Assembly: GCA_900169235.1 (NCBI GenBank)
Contig: FWCC01000190.1
Location: forward strand, 1 to 64,000
Direction: 5' to 3'
DNA length: 64,000 nucleotides
Source: Zarea fungicola
Taxonomy: Eukaryota > Ascomycota > Sordariomycetes > Hypocreales > Cordycipitaceae
Shown here: positions 22,085 through 32,848 of the stretch, one piece after another
Layout: each line of letters starts with the position of its first letter
Position numbering within the stretch: position 1 is the stretch's first letter
Position numbers and translations under genes: made by a program
The notes under the pieces: model-generated
Databases searched by the model: none
Told to the model about the DNA's origin: nothing
Seen by the model: the letters and a program-made list of their open reading frames with translations, nothing else

Positions 22085-22910
22085 TTTTTGAGATTTGCTT
22101 CGGTTGACAAGATGCTGGTGCGATTAATGCCAGCCCTTCTTGCGCCTCATGTCGAGTTTCATCCTCGCCAGTAAAGCCAATTGCGGAAACGACAACAGCG
22201 TAAAAACGTAAAAACAGCGGCCTACAATAAACGGAAGTCCATAATGTCCTGTGTTAAAACTATCATGGAAACCGTAAAATTACCATGTTGGGAGCAAGCC
22301 AAATACCAATGTGGCCGAGGGTTGCAGAGACGATGCCCCATCGAGCCAGGGTCATGTTGTACGAAGCAAGCCCATACCTCGCTGCAGACGGTAAACCTGC
22401 GGCTAAGACGAGTTTCAAAGTCATTCTCGTGGTATCAAGACGCTGTACCTGTATCGTTGTTAGATTTATGCGGCCGTCTTCGTCTTTGGGGCGATGAATG
22501 ACATACCGTTTCCAAGGCCAGTGCAACACGCTCATCAATGTAAAGTGAAAAATATCCCAGGAGTCTATTCAAATCTTTAAAACCGGGACGTTGAGCAAGA
22601 TAATAGCAAGCTTTTTGTCATGTCCAAAAAGGGTAGCCATAGATGAAGTAATTTTGCTGTATCCGACATAGACAGCACCACGCCTGTTTTTTGCAGCTGT
22701 TTTGGCGGTGGAATCTTCCTCCGTGGCTTCCTTATAGTATACACTCTTGCGCAGGCTTATTGTTTCCGGTATACAGAAAGCACATAGAGCGATGAACCTT
22801 AGGAGCACAATACCGCTCAGCAACGGGAGTCATTGGCCGAGATGCTGCAGGAACACGATCCGCCAGCGAGACGCCGACCAGTGTACCAATTGTATTTTGC
22901 GGCTATGAGA
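22085..22910 (-). pseudogene. Decayed MFS transporter fragment
   Basis: Minus-strand frames in order recall the middle of a fungal major facilitator. Near 22905-22825 reads IGTLVGVSLADRVPAA, like the TM5 GPxIG region. After a stop or frame change comes LPLLSGIVLLRFIALCAF followed by CIPETISL, like TM6 and the PET motif at the start of the central loop. The loop ends in LFGHDKKLAIILLN, like the start of TM7. A further frame at 22538-22263 reads RYGLASYNMTLARWG, like the RYxWxLxxAG stretch between TM7 and TM8, and 22200-22090 reads ALLARMKLDMRRKK. The pieces lie in different frames with stops between them, so no intact transporter can be made. This is resemblance by eye to the family pattern; half of the protein is absent. 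Confidence 0.5.
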
Positions 22911-22988
22911 TAGAGAAAAGCATCCGTGTTGGAAGACTCATGGAATCCCATAGTCACATGTTTGAAGATCAAGTTAGGATCTTCCTAG

Positions 22989-23040
22989 CGTGCAGGCACC
23001 AGCCTGCACGTGTGTGTGTAATCTTGGAAGGTCTATATAA
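22989..23040 (+). promoter_or_regulatory. Perfect 9-bp inverted repeat followed by TATA-like box
   Basis: CGTGCAGGC and its exact complement GCCTGCACG are separated by four bases (22989-23010), and TCTATATAAG follows at about 23032. The downstream 60 bases are pyrimidine-rich, as at fungal transcription starts. The layout looks like a promoter with a dimeric protein site, yet no coding frame of more than about 30 codons with an ATG follows directly. Confidence 0.35.
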
Positions 23041-24260
23041 GAACATCCCCATGACTAGATAGATTTCTTGGATCTTCATACAAAAATATATTCTTCTTTA
23101 CCTTCCACTTGCTCCTTCAAGTATCCGTGCGGGAAATCTGTTAGAGATGACTTGATAAAAGAAAAGCCGTGTTTATTGGCGAAATTACCGTTGTGTCTTT
23201 GCTGTATTGTCGGAAACAATAGTGTAGAGCATGGTGACGAAGACACGACGACCACCGCCAAAAAGCTCCAGCGCGGCCGAGAGTCACACCAATCGAATGG
23301 CGAATATCTCCGGATAACAATCTTGATTTTACCCAGTCAGATATTATTTACCAGGGTTGCCGTATAAGTAAACTTGAATTTGAAGGTGGGTGCGAGCCTA
23401 ACTTACATATGAGGGCTCTTGGGCGCATGTTAAGTATACCACTAATGGCGGCCATGACGAGGTACGGTTTCTGGCCATGGCGATCTTCAGTAACACCCAC
23501 CAATAGGCAGAGAGGCTAGGATGGCAACGGCCGAGTTTACGTCTCCATCAAAGAAATTGAGTGTGTAGAGCTGTGACTGAACAACGGGCTCGGTACAGCG
23601 CCGGTCCTAGACTGGATTCGCCTCGTCACCATAAACGCTCCTACAGAGAATGATCTCGCTAACAGAAGTTACTGTCGGCTTCAAAGGCGCCTCGGCTACT
23701 TGATGAAGTGCTAAAAGCAACAAGCACTAGGCCGTGACTCAAAAGGCGCTGGGGGTAACGTCGGCAATAGAAAAGTATGGCTCATCACTCTGGCGACTCT
23801 GGATGCGGAGCAGTGGCCTGCGTTCGGAGTTGGTGTCGCGCGAGGTAACGATCGATTGCCGGCCCAATTTCTCTGTTTTGAGAAAATATTCAAAATTTGG
23901 GTAATAATTATAGAGCAGCTGATCAGAAGGGCCCTTTTTCTTTGTCTTGTTCTGGTTTGTGAAATGTGCAAGCGGCGGGTCGTTGGCCAGAATACTAGAC
24001 AAGCCGGGGTCGTAGAACTAACAACTACAAGGCTCTGCGAGATGCAGGCACGCAATGCATTGGAGAACTGGAAACGGCCCGCAAAACGGACAGATACTAA
24101 CCAAAATACCAATAATAATGCGCCCCACTTACTGACGAGATGTGTTTGGGTTTTCGGTTTGGTCAATCTGGCACCACGTAGAGGTCGATGCGGAGGTGTC
24201 ATGAGTAGGATGCTACGCCTGATCCTTGTATCTACTGCTACTTCTTTCTTTCCATTTTGT

Positions 24261-24290
24261 CCTTCTTCTCCTTCTTCTTCTTCTTCTTCC
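24261..24290. repeat. TTC trinucleotide-rich tract
   Basis: A run of CTT/TTC units in intergenic DNA. On the plus strand it reads as a serine run in a frame without other support. Confidence 0.7.
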
Positions 24291-25245
24291 TTCAGTGGAA
24301 ATGATGAAAATGACTTAAAACCTGCTCGTAGAGGTAAGGCTTTTGTCAGAAAGTTCTTAGCTCGCCAAGTAGGAAAGGTGCAGCAGCTGCGTGGCCTGCT
24401 TGATAGATAAGAAATCCTGCAACAACCCGTGCCGCCTTCTCACCTGCTTTCAAGGGAACAGGCCCGACTAAATTGTATTATTCCGCCACCAATCATGCAA
24501 CAAAAATTGGTGAATCTAGGCGTTGTAGTGGAAACCGGATTGTCCACTTGTTACACGGCGCTAAACTTAACCGCCTGTCCCCGTCACAGGAGCCTAAATT
24601 ACGTTGGAACAGCAGAAACATTCTATGCGATAAGGAAGGTATAATCAGGAGATCGTTTCCCCTCCACGGAAAGCAGAAAGTAGTGGTGAGGAGCTTTATC
24701 CGGTCGAGACCTTTGTAACTGTGAACAAAATGGATGATACGGAGTTCCTGGAGCGACTCATAGTAACTGCGGCCCTCCAATCTCATCTAGAGCCGCGCCA
24801 ATTGCTGAATGTAGTGTCGACAAGAAATTTCCAAATACACCCAAAACTCCCCAGTGGTAAAGAAATAAATAACAAATAATAAAATGTCATCTGATAACTG
24901 CATTAGACGCCTATGGAATTACAATGGTTGCCGCCGCAATAAACAGTTTAGAAGCCAACGCCCAACTGAAGCTGGGTAAGTCTGGTGGGGGCAATGCTAC
25001 AATCAACTCGGCCTGTCATTGGTCAGCCATGCTGGACGCGAGGCTTGCCTGTAGCCTGCGAGATACTGGCGAGCTCCAGTACGACATGTCAAGCGGCGTA
25101 GGCAACCCGAGCTACATCATTCATCAACCTGGCCATCCCCAATCCCAGTAACGACGACGAAACGCCGAATACACAAATCCAATAAACGTTGCGGAACACC
25201 CAATATAACCAAATTCTCACAGTCACGTCACAGCGCTTCGTCACA

Positions 25246-25900
25246 ATGGTAAGCCCGCCAATCCATGCGACCTTTCCTCTGCCCTCTCACCATCATGAGA
25301 CATGGATGCCTCCCATCACGCGCGCAACGCAAACAGCATCTGCTCCCCCCGTCTCCCTCTTGAACCAAAGTCCATTATTCAAAGCCAAGAGGAAAAAAAA
25401 GGCAAAATCACTAACCGCTGCTCTTTCCTCCCGCCATCTAGTCGCTACGCTTCATCCCCGCCGCCCAGGCGCCTACCAGCTTCTCCCACACCGGCGACAG
25501 CCAGCACAACACGTCGGCCCCGTCCGCGCCGGGAATCCACGATACCCTGCGCTACGGCGTGGGACCCTCGGCCTACGACGCGGCCACGTCCAAGGTGACG
25601 TCGGCGCACCCCCTCGAGGCCCGCCTCAAGAACTGGGAGGCCACGCAGGAGGCCGTCCGCATGGAGTCGCTCAAGCGCACATTTGGCATGGGCGAGCCCA
25701 TCCGCCGCGGCATGGAGCTCAAGATTGTCCGCGACGGCGAGTGGCGGCCCATGGTACTTGGCACCGGTCTCCCCAGCGTGCATGAGGATATCCTGCGCGG
25801 TCGCGAGGACACCATTACCTGGGAGGATGTCTACACCGGTGATGAGTCACGGGGTGTTGCTGGCTTCCATGAGGAGATGGAGAAGAAATGCAAGGTTTAA
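25246..25900 (+). CDS. UMP1: Proteasome maturation factor UMP1
   Basis: Predicted 153 residues. UMP1 is a chaperone of the half-20S proteasome that is trapped inside and degraded when the particle matures. Exon 1 holds only the ATG (25246-25248); the 193-nt intron (GTAAGC..CACTAAC..CTAG) is followed by exon 2, 25442-25900. The mature reading is MSLRFIPAAQAPTS onward, and the C-terminal half carries the conserved features HPLEARLKNWEATQ, the MESLKRTFGMGEPIRRGMEL helix and the LPSVHEDILRGRE segment. Length fits the family. The splice is supported because exon 2 has no in-frame Met until far into the conserved core. Convergent with the ubiquitin-fold gene 0.9 kb away. Confidence 0.93.
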
Positions 25901-26782
25901 AGGAAAAAATCAAGATTATGAAGGCTGGCTGTCAAGGTGTGATACACCAAGTACAATTGATCGTGGGTGATGGAGTGGCAGCTAGTCGAGTCATACTACG
26001 TTTCATGTACCAACAATTAGCTACTCGCTTCCTAAATGGCAAGGAATGGCAACAATTACAGTAAACGAGCGGACAATCCCTTAAAAAGGAACACATGGTC
26101 CTAAACCACCGTTTTATTTATTTCGCGCTTCAGGTCCTCATCTTTATGCTCAGAGGCAGGCAATAACTGAATTGTAAACTTGGGGTTTTTATCCCGCCAT
26201 ACCTTCGGTTCATGTACCAACGCAGCCGAGCAAACGGACGGTTCAGGGATGACAACTGGAGAAAAAAAGAGTATACATGAAAAATATACAAGTCCTTCAA
26301 AAAAAAAACGCGCAAACAGAGCTGGAACAGGATAACAAAAAGCAACGCCGATAATGAAGCAAACAAAAGAATAAAAACAGTGATTCAAAGTCACCCAGTT
26401 TACCAAGTCTTCCGAGCAAGTAAAAGGAGAACAAAAACAAGAAAAAGTAAAAGGCTCCCAGTCGCTTCAGTCTAAGCGGAGTAAATGATTGTCCAAAAAT
26501 GTATATGTAAAAAGGAATGACGCAAGTTGTATGTTTCGTGCCCAAAAATCGATGATAATGAAAGTCGTTGAAGCCGCCCGTGACTGGGCCAACCTCATGT
26601 GGCCTCCTTTTCAATTTCCCCTCACAAGCTTAAGGCTCAAGCATATTCTGTGTGTCATCAAGAGTGCAGAGCTCTGCAGCTAAACGTAGCTCCGGTGCGT
26701 TTGGCGCAACATCAGAACCGCTTGCTGCAGCCAATGCCAGCACCGGATGGAACTTTGGGATGAGGCGAATTTATTGTGTCAT
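25901..26782. other. Convergent intergenic region UMP1 / ubiquitin-fold gene
   Basis: About 880 bp expected to carry two 3' UTRs. A minus-strand frame at 26406-26101 ends in a charged stretch beginning EPKVWRDKNPKF, but it has no recognised domain or splice link and is not called as a gene. A-rich homopolymers are frequent. Confidence 0.5.
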
Positions 26783-27667
26783 TTATAGAATGACGCAGCA
26801 CGAGCCTCCGGACCTTGATCGTTGGCCGTCGCCGGCGCCAGCACCGAGGCTCTTGCCACCTGGTTTGGCTTCTTCCTCATCCAAGTCTTGGGGTCGGACG
26901 CTCATGTGCACCACATTGGGGGCTTCTGAACTAAATTGGTATTCTAAAGATATCCTAGGGTTAGCGGATATCCTCTTGATATATGGTGACGTAAAGCAAG
27001 ACATACTCTTTAATTGTTCCTTGTCATCTAATAGCTTTCCAAAGTGAATCAGTCGTATGCTACTGGGACTAGCAGGCTTTGCCTCCCAATCACTGCGCCA
27101 CTCTCGCAGTATTAATTCTTTGAGTGTATATATGCTGATACTGAACGGATCCGGATGACCGTGCTCTGTTTCGTCAGGTATGTCGACGTTTCGTCGGGCG
27201 AGATATTTGGCGTCGATTTTATATGGGTGACGGCTGCCGGATGTCAACAGCAGTGTAATGTTGCAGACGGGAGGAGCGCCTGGTTCGGCTGTAGAAGCAG
27301 AACCAATATGCTCCTGGGCGTCGCCGATGGCCATGTCGGCCTCGTCGGCCTCGTCGGCCTCTTTTGTAGGCGGTTTAGGTCCCTCTTCAATGGCGTCCTC
27401 AGAATTTGCAAGCACTCTGGGAGCAGCGGCAGAGGACTCGGTAGGCTCAGAAGCGGTCGAGTGCTGACCAGCCAGTTCAACCGCATCGACGGCATCGGCG
27501 GGTGGACCGTCGGCGGGTGCGACATTCTGCGCTGAACTTGTCGCTTCGGTAGAGCGGCGGATGCTCTCCAGGGGCACCGAATCGCTCGAGTGGGCGACAG
27601 CGGCTGTGGCTGGCATGGCGGCATCCACGGCCTTGGTCGAATTTGTTTCTGCAGCGGTGGCAGACAT
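26783..27667 (-). CDS. Membrane-anchored ubiquitin-fold (MUB/UBL3-like) protein with CaaX box
   Basis: Predicted 273 residues; exons 27667-27007 and 26943-26783, intron 63 nt (GTATGT..CGCTAAC..TTAG). The first 130 residues are Ala/Glu-rich and probably disordered, including a short EAD repeat. Residues about 135-245 form a ubiquitin-like fold of the MUB/UBL3 type: a CNITLLLTSGSRHPYKI strand, the PFSISIYTLKELILREW helix entry, SSIRLIHFGKLLDDKEQL, then after the splice YQFSSEAPNVVHMSVRP. The protein ends in CCVIL, a CaaX motif whose final Leu predicts geranylgeranylation. By analogy with MUB proteins it may recruit a ubiquitin-conjugating enzyme to a membrane. It lacks the C-terminal GlyGly needed for conjugation. 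The fungal role is not established. Confidence 0.8.
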   Translation of the reverse strand: MSATAAETNSTKAVDAAMPATAAVAHSSDSVPLESIRRSTEATSSAQNVAPADGPPADAVDAVELAGQHSTASEPTESSAAAPRVLANSEDAIEEGPKPPTKEADEADEADMAIGDAQEHIGSASTAEPGAPPVCNITLLLTSGSRHPYKIDAKYLARRNVDIPDETEHGHPDPFSISIYTLKELILREWRSDWEAKPASPSSIRLIHFGKLLDDKEQLKSMSCFTSPYIKRISANPRISLEYQFSSEAPNVVHMSVRPQDLDEEEAKPGGKSLGAGAGDGQRSRSGGSCCVIL

Positions 27668-30286
27668 GATGAGCGGTGGGCTAGGACAGGTCGAGGTGGC
27701 TGATCGGAATGATGGGGTAACCGGGTGTGTCTGATAAGGGGGGTGGCAAACGCTGAGACGCAACTAAACGACGATGGTGGGAGTTGAAGGCCACCGTAGG
27801 AAGGTTCGTTGAAAAGCAACAAGAATGGACAACAAAATTGAGACTTTGAGTCGTTGAAGAGCAGGCTGTAATTGCAGTGAAAAGCAAGGCCAAGTAAAGA
27901 AGCAAGTCGCAGGACGGATTGACCACGCGAGGTGGAGACGAGGAGAATGCGGCTACAACGGGCAAGCGACTTGGTTGTATGAGAGAGAGCGTGAAATAAA
28001 TGCAAGGATCGGCGATCGGTAGCCAGAGGGATCGGACAAGACCGAAGGCGACAAAAAAAAACTGACAGATTTGGAGAATTGATCAAATCAGATTTCCTAT
28101 GTCGACTGAGCCAATCATTCAAGTGTTGGGAGAGAAATACAAAAATGAAGGATGGGGAAGAGGGAAAAGTGGTGATGGAAGATGGAGTCGTGCTGGCGCA
28201 AGTCGATGATGGGGATGTGGATAGGCCGGAGACCTTGGCCACAGCGCTGAAGAGAACCAGGGACGGCGGGTGGACGACGTCAAGACGGGTGGAAGACTGC
28301 TGAAAGGCCGCTACTAAATGGCCAAAATTCTAGAAAACAGCACTGACAATCTAGCAGGAAGGCCGCCCCCCTGCCCCCAGACGGAGGAACCTTGGAAGCG
28401 ACTCGGAAGGAGCGGCGTTGATTGGCAGTGGGGCAAAGAAGAGAGAACCCACTGTCGTTTTTGACAGACAAGGTGGAACAGTGGTGCTTCCTACCACTGG
28501 TAGTTGCAAGTGTAGGTACAGCCAAACAGGGCCTCAACTGGTAGGAATACTCCGTATTCGGCGACTTCTGTCCGCTGAAGGTTAAAATTAAAATAGCCGA
28601 GTCCTCTGTATTTCCTATCAGCGTACGCAGATCCTGGTACAGAAGGCACTGTATCGCCGGAGCCTCCATCATTGCCACAAAATACATCCCAGACGTCAGC
28701 GTCCCAATTGCACCAGCACCCAACCTTGGCTGCACTACAATGTCTGAGACAGATATAGATTTAGAATATGCGGCACGGCATGGTTGGTTTGATGGGCCTT
28801 GGCCACCACGAGAGTTTGCAAGGAATGAAGAATTTAAGCAGACGGCTTGTCTCGTCAATCCATTGAGCCAACAATGGCACAACAGTACAGCCCAAACGAC
28901 TAAAAAGTAACCTTGCCTAGCATGTACCCGTTTTGCAATGGCCACCACAGAAGAAGAGAAACCATTTCTACCTTGGTTCGATATGCCAGCTGCTTTCATT
29001 ACAAGACAGTCTCTCAACATTGGATAACTAATGTACCTACCTGCGGGGCGCTACCTGGTGTAATAAGTAGGTAGGTACTGGAACATGTTGAGCGTCTGTC
29101 CCTCTTTGCCGTCCCGCCGCCGCAATTGAGCCCATTGCAGGCAGCGCTAGCAGCCTCAGTTAGTGGAGCTCTGGTAACATAGAACGCCTGTTGCTTAAAA
29201 TACGGACGGGTACAAGCCTTTTAGTTGTACAGCGGAGCATCATTATTAACCTTTCTGCCGGGCGCACGAAAGGACCATGATTACATCCGCAAAAGCCGGT
29301 GAAGCTACTTCTTGAAAATAAATGGCACATTGCAAAGAAGCTCAAGTATTCCCGGGAATAGCTCCTATCTGTGTCGGCATTACTTCTTGATGTATATAAT
29401 AAAGTCGCCGCCCTTCCCACACTCTTGCATGTGTGTTAAAAGCGGCGCGCGAAAGTGGCGTGGCACATGCTTTCATTCACTGAATGGCACAAACCCTCAC
29501 GTAATACCGATAATCGCTCTACTGTGTAGTCGCCATTCTACTAATTAGGTAGTAAGTTAGCTACATGTATAAGGTCGAGTCTCCTTTATTGGAGGCAAGT
29601 GACCCGGCAAGGTAAAATCCGACTGACGGCTACTATGGAAGGTCCAGCAGACACCGCTTCCAGTAAAACATGGGGCCTAACTTCAGCCATTTCCAGCCCA
29701 ATGCTTGGATGTGGACTGACATTTACACAACTGATATCTCAGCTGTACTTTTTCTGGAACGTGTGCCTTTGCACATTCCAACGGTTACTTACGGAGCCTG
29801 CCCAGAGTTCGAGACTTGCAGGCTAGTGACTTGGCAGTTCTGGTACCACTGCCTCCCCCCAAGAACCCCAATGACGCCCGTCGCCATCACAAGACAAGTC
29901 CGAAATTACCCCGGATCTGTAACCGGCGTGCCAGCATTTCGCCAACGGGTTGATGATTGCCTCCGCCCATCTGCCATTTGGGGCGATGGCCAGGTGACTG
30001 GCGAGCCATGCCGATCCGCCATGACCAAACTGTAACCGCAAGCCACTATCAAGCCAAGCTTTGTAGAAATGATTCCAGCTCCAACTCACAAATTAGCCCA
30101 TGCTCTTCCGGAACCTCCCCAGATGCGCCCATCAGTATTTTTTACAGCATCATCATTCAGGGCTGCCTCAATGGTTTCTCTTCTTCTCTTTCTTCAGTGT
30201 AGCATTTATTTGATTTGTTTAATTTTCAGCAAGTAAACTGCAATATCGCTAACCAGTCCTGTTGTTACAAGTCCAACGCATCCCTT
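27668..30286. other. Long intergenic region with pyrimidine-rich leader
   Basis: 2.6 kb between two co-oriented minus-strand genes. The first 600 bp upstream of the ubiquitin-fold gene are pyrimidine-rich on the minus strand and probably form its leader and promoter. A 246-codon minus-strand frame starting at an ATG at 29020 has no recognised domain. An inverted repeat of TAGGTA type lies at 29033-29078. The right end should hold the AP-1 beta 3' UTR. Confidence 0.5.
29033..29078. promoter_or_regulatory. Inverted repeat GTACCTACCT / AGGTAGGTAC
   Basis: Two exact 10-bp complementary arms (29033-29042 and 29069-29078) are separated by 26 bases. It belongs to the recurrent TACCTA/TAGGTA motif class found between genes in this window. 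It may be a protein-binding site; this is inferred from symmetry and recurrence only. Confidence 0.35.
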
Positions 30287-32848
30287 TCAGAGCATGAGTA
30301 AGTCGCCGTTGCTTCCGGATCCCTGCGTCGGCTGCATGACTCCCTGCGGCGCATGTGCATTCACCACATAGCCCGTTACATTGCCACCACCAAATAAATC
30401 GTCTCCCCCGTCCATCCTCAACGCCGCCATCTGCTGCGGCGCGACGCTGCTAAAGTACGCGTCCGCATCGTTGATGGCCTGTGACGGGTTTGCACCGTTT
30501 GCGCCTGCGGCCGCGCGACTTCGTAAATCAATATCCGTAGGCTGCCCGCCGAGTCCAAACATGCTCATCGTCTTATTTGTGTCAATATCGGTGAGCAGGT
30601 TCTGCTTCTGTAGAGCGGGTGAATCGGGTAGCTTGCGCACTCTCGCTGTGCGGAAGACGGTCTGGACAGGCTTGAGATAGACGGTTGCCAGCGTGCCAAC
30701 GTTCAGGCACATCTCCTCCAGAATTGCTGGCTCCAGCTTCTCGGATTCGGCTGTAATCGGAGGCTTCGAGCCCATGACAATCTGCTTCGCGAGGTTGATG
30801 TCGGTTGACAACAATCGCCAGTACATGTAAGCACGGTCTCGCAAATCAGGATTATCCGTCTCCTCTGTAGCCCATTTCAGGACCTTTGGTACAAGCTCTT
30901 GTCCCCTTGTCGGTCTCTGGATAAATAGCTTCACAGTAGCCGTGAGCAAAGCCAATTGCACCTCCACCGGCTCTTCAGTAAATGCGTCCAAAAAGTCCTC
31001 CAAGAGTGCATCGCTGTTTTCAATGCGGTCGGCGTATTCTCCAATGACCCATACCATTGCTGCCTTGGCCTCTGGTTCATCAAGGGAGTCCAGGTGCTCG
31101 CAGAGGGTACTGATGATGGACTCGTACTGATTCGGATATCGTCGAAATATGTTTCGGATCACCACCGTCGCTTCTTGGACAATATATGTAACCTTGGTGG
31201 CGACGAGTTCGAGCAACAAGTTGATGCACCTTGGAGCGGCTGGTTCAATCTTAATGGCCAGCTTTCCGATGGCTCGGACGGCCTTGCGCACGAAATGGAC
31301 GTCAATCTCGGTTGCGTACTCTCGAAGTTCCGTCAATACCTCGTCAATATTGTGCTCATTGGCAAGCATAAATATGAGCTCCAACTTGGTAACCTTGACA
31401 TAGATGGGATCGTTATATTTACAGAAAAAGACTCGAATGTCGTTCTTGAGGACTTCCGGTCGTCTCTGTAGAATAAGCAGTGCGTTTCGTAGAGCCAGGT
31501 ACTGTACTTCGGGACCTTTTGCGAGTAGAGTAACGAGAGGTGGCGACAGTTTGCGGCAAAGGGCAGAAATTTGCTTATCGTCGGCAATGTAGTTCATGAG
31601 GTAGAGAATTACGCGAATACATGTCAAGACAACGGAAGAGTTTGAGTGCGATAGGCGGGGGGCAATACGCTCCGCCAGTAGTGATGCCTCGCCCGATTCC
31701 TGCGGTACATATGACATCAGTGCTTCCAAAATGTACGTTTGACCCCATCTAATTCAATGTCAGTTGGAGGCCGTTGAAGGATCTGCGCACAGCAAGAGGC
31801 CTTGCTTACTCTGAGCAGTCTGGCAAGATCGCAACCATTTTAGATGCATTGCTATAGTCGATTGTGAGCTTGATTGCATCACTACGTTCCCAAATGTCCA
31901 TTAAACTGGCCAATGCGCTGGCCACCACAGTCGGGTTATCATCGCGCAGTAGGGAGTTGAGACGCTCGATGAGATCGGACGATTCGACCAAGGCGCGGTC
32001 GTGGTCATATAGTTTGGCGACGCAGAATGCGGCCGTCTTTCGCACGTAGGGATCAGAGTCTCTCAGCATATGCTTGACGATTGGCAGAGCGGCTGCGACG
32101 TATTCTCGGACGTGGATGTACGACATGGTCCGTAAGGCGAGCGCACGTACCAGCGGGTTACTATCCTCCATGTCCTAGAGGAGCATGGATTAGACTGAAT
32201 TGCCGATCGAACTTTGGTATAGCAACTTACAAGCTCCAACACTGAAATAGCTTTTACCGCAATTTCCGGGCGTACTCGAGCATAATTGACTAGGTAGAGA
32301 AAGCACCTGTCCGTGTCAGTGACTACAGCTGCAAGTTGGTGCCGGGCGACTGAACTAACATTTTTTTAATCTCTAGGCTGGGTAGGTTCATGCAGCCGAT
32401 GACATCGGGGAAGAGTGCAACCATGTCATTGTTGCTCATGGTCATATTGGCGACTATGCGCTTCAAAGCAATCTTCTTGGTTGCATAGTTCTTGTCCTTT
32501 TTCCCGCCGCTGTTGAGTTCGAGGCGTAGCTCGGCAACTTTGCCCTGTCGGGTTCTTAGCTTGTCGAACGTAATCACTGGGTTATGATAAAGAAAGACGG
32601 CCATGATGCATGCACCTGATAACCGAGCGCAGTGCGCGCCCAGTCTACATGCTTCGGGGACGGGTGCGGGCAAGGCAACGAACTGGACGACTGCGCGAGT
32701 CAAAGGAACAAGCGGCAGACGAAGCGTTGCAAGCGAAGTTGGGAATAGGTGCAGCAGAGAGGAATAGAAGATGGGAGAGGGTCGAGTGTGAAAGGCTTAC
32801 TCGAGCAAACAGCTTGGAGTCGCCAGCACCATCCTTTTTGGACGACAT
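30287..32848 (-). CDS. apl2: AP-1 clathrin adaptor complex beta subunit
   Basis: Predicted 711-residue beta adaptin of the trans-Golgi/endosome AP-1 complex, which links cargo, Arf1 and clathrin. Five exons: 32848-32801, 32544-32360, 32306-32231, 32174-31810 and 31748-30287. All junctions keep frame; the joins read [53 protein letters not shown] and [17 protein letters not shown]. The protein is an adaptin_N alpha-solenoid with [17 protein letters not shown] and the [13 protein letters not shown] region, then a short hinge ending in DLLML that resembles a clathrin box. No C-terminal ear (appendage) domain is present, as is usual for fungal AP-1 beta. AP-2 beta is the main alternative; the start and length fit AP-1 better. 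Divergent from EMC4. Confidence 0.88.

Larger units (their letters stand above)
22911..25245. other. Gene-free region upstream of UMP1
   Basis: 2.3 kb with short frames only. It contains a perfect inverted repeat at 22989-23010 followed by a TATA-like element (listed separately) and a TTC-rich run near 24261-24290. A minus-strand frame around 24002-23739 has a plausible hydrophilic composition but no ATG start and no recognised domain. The right end should hold the UMP1 promoter. Confidence 0.5.

Noticed and set aside
23711..24202. Minus-strand frames of 163 and 87 codons
   Set aside because: The 87-codon frame reads plausibly (QSIVTSRDTNSERRPLLRIQ) but begins at TTG, has no family match and no splice partners.
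23856..24410. 184-codon plus-strand frame
   Set aside because: Its serine run derives from a TTC repeat and no domain is present.
26101..26406. Minus-strand frame ending in a charged stretch
   Set aside because: Lies in the expected 3' UTR region of the convergent pair; hydrophobic first half is A/T-rich translation of homopolymers.
27244..28242. 332-codon minus-strand frame overlapping the ubiquitin-fold gene and its leader
   Set aside because: It starts at GTG rather than ATG, is Ser/Leu/Pro-rich as expected from a pyrimidine-rich leader, and overlaps the supported CDS in another frame.
28960..28995. GGTTCGAT and similar T-loop-like strings (also near 3808 and 60590) as tRNA hints
   Set aside because: No matching acceptor, anticodon or D arms could be folded around them.
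28280..29020. 246-codon minus-strand frame with an ATG
   Set aside because: No domain, signal or splice context was recognised; amino acid composition looks random. It is a candidate only if transcription is shown.
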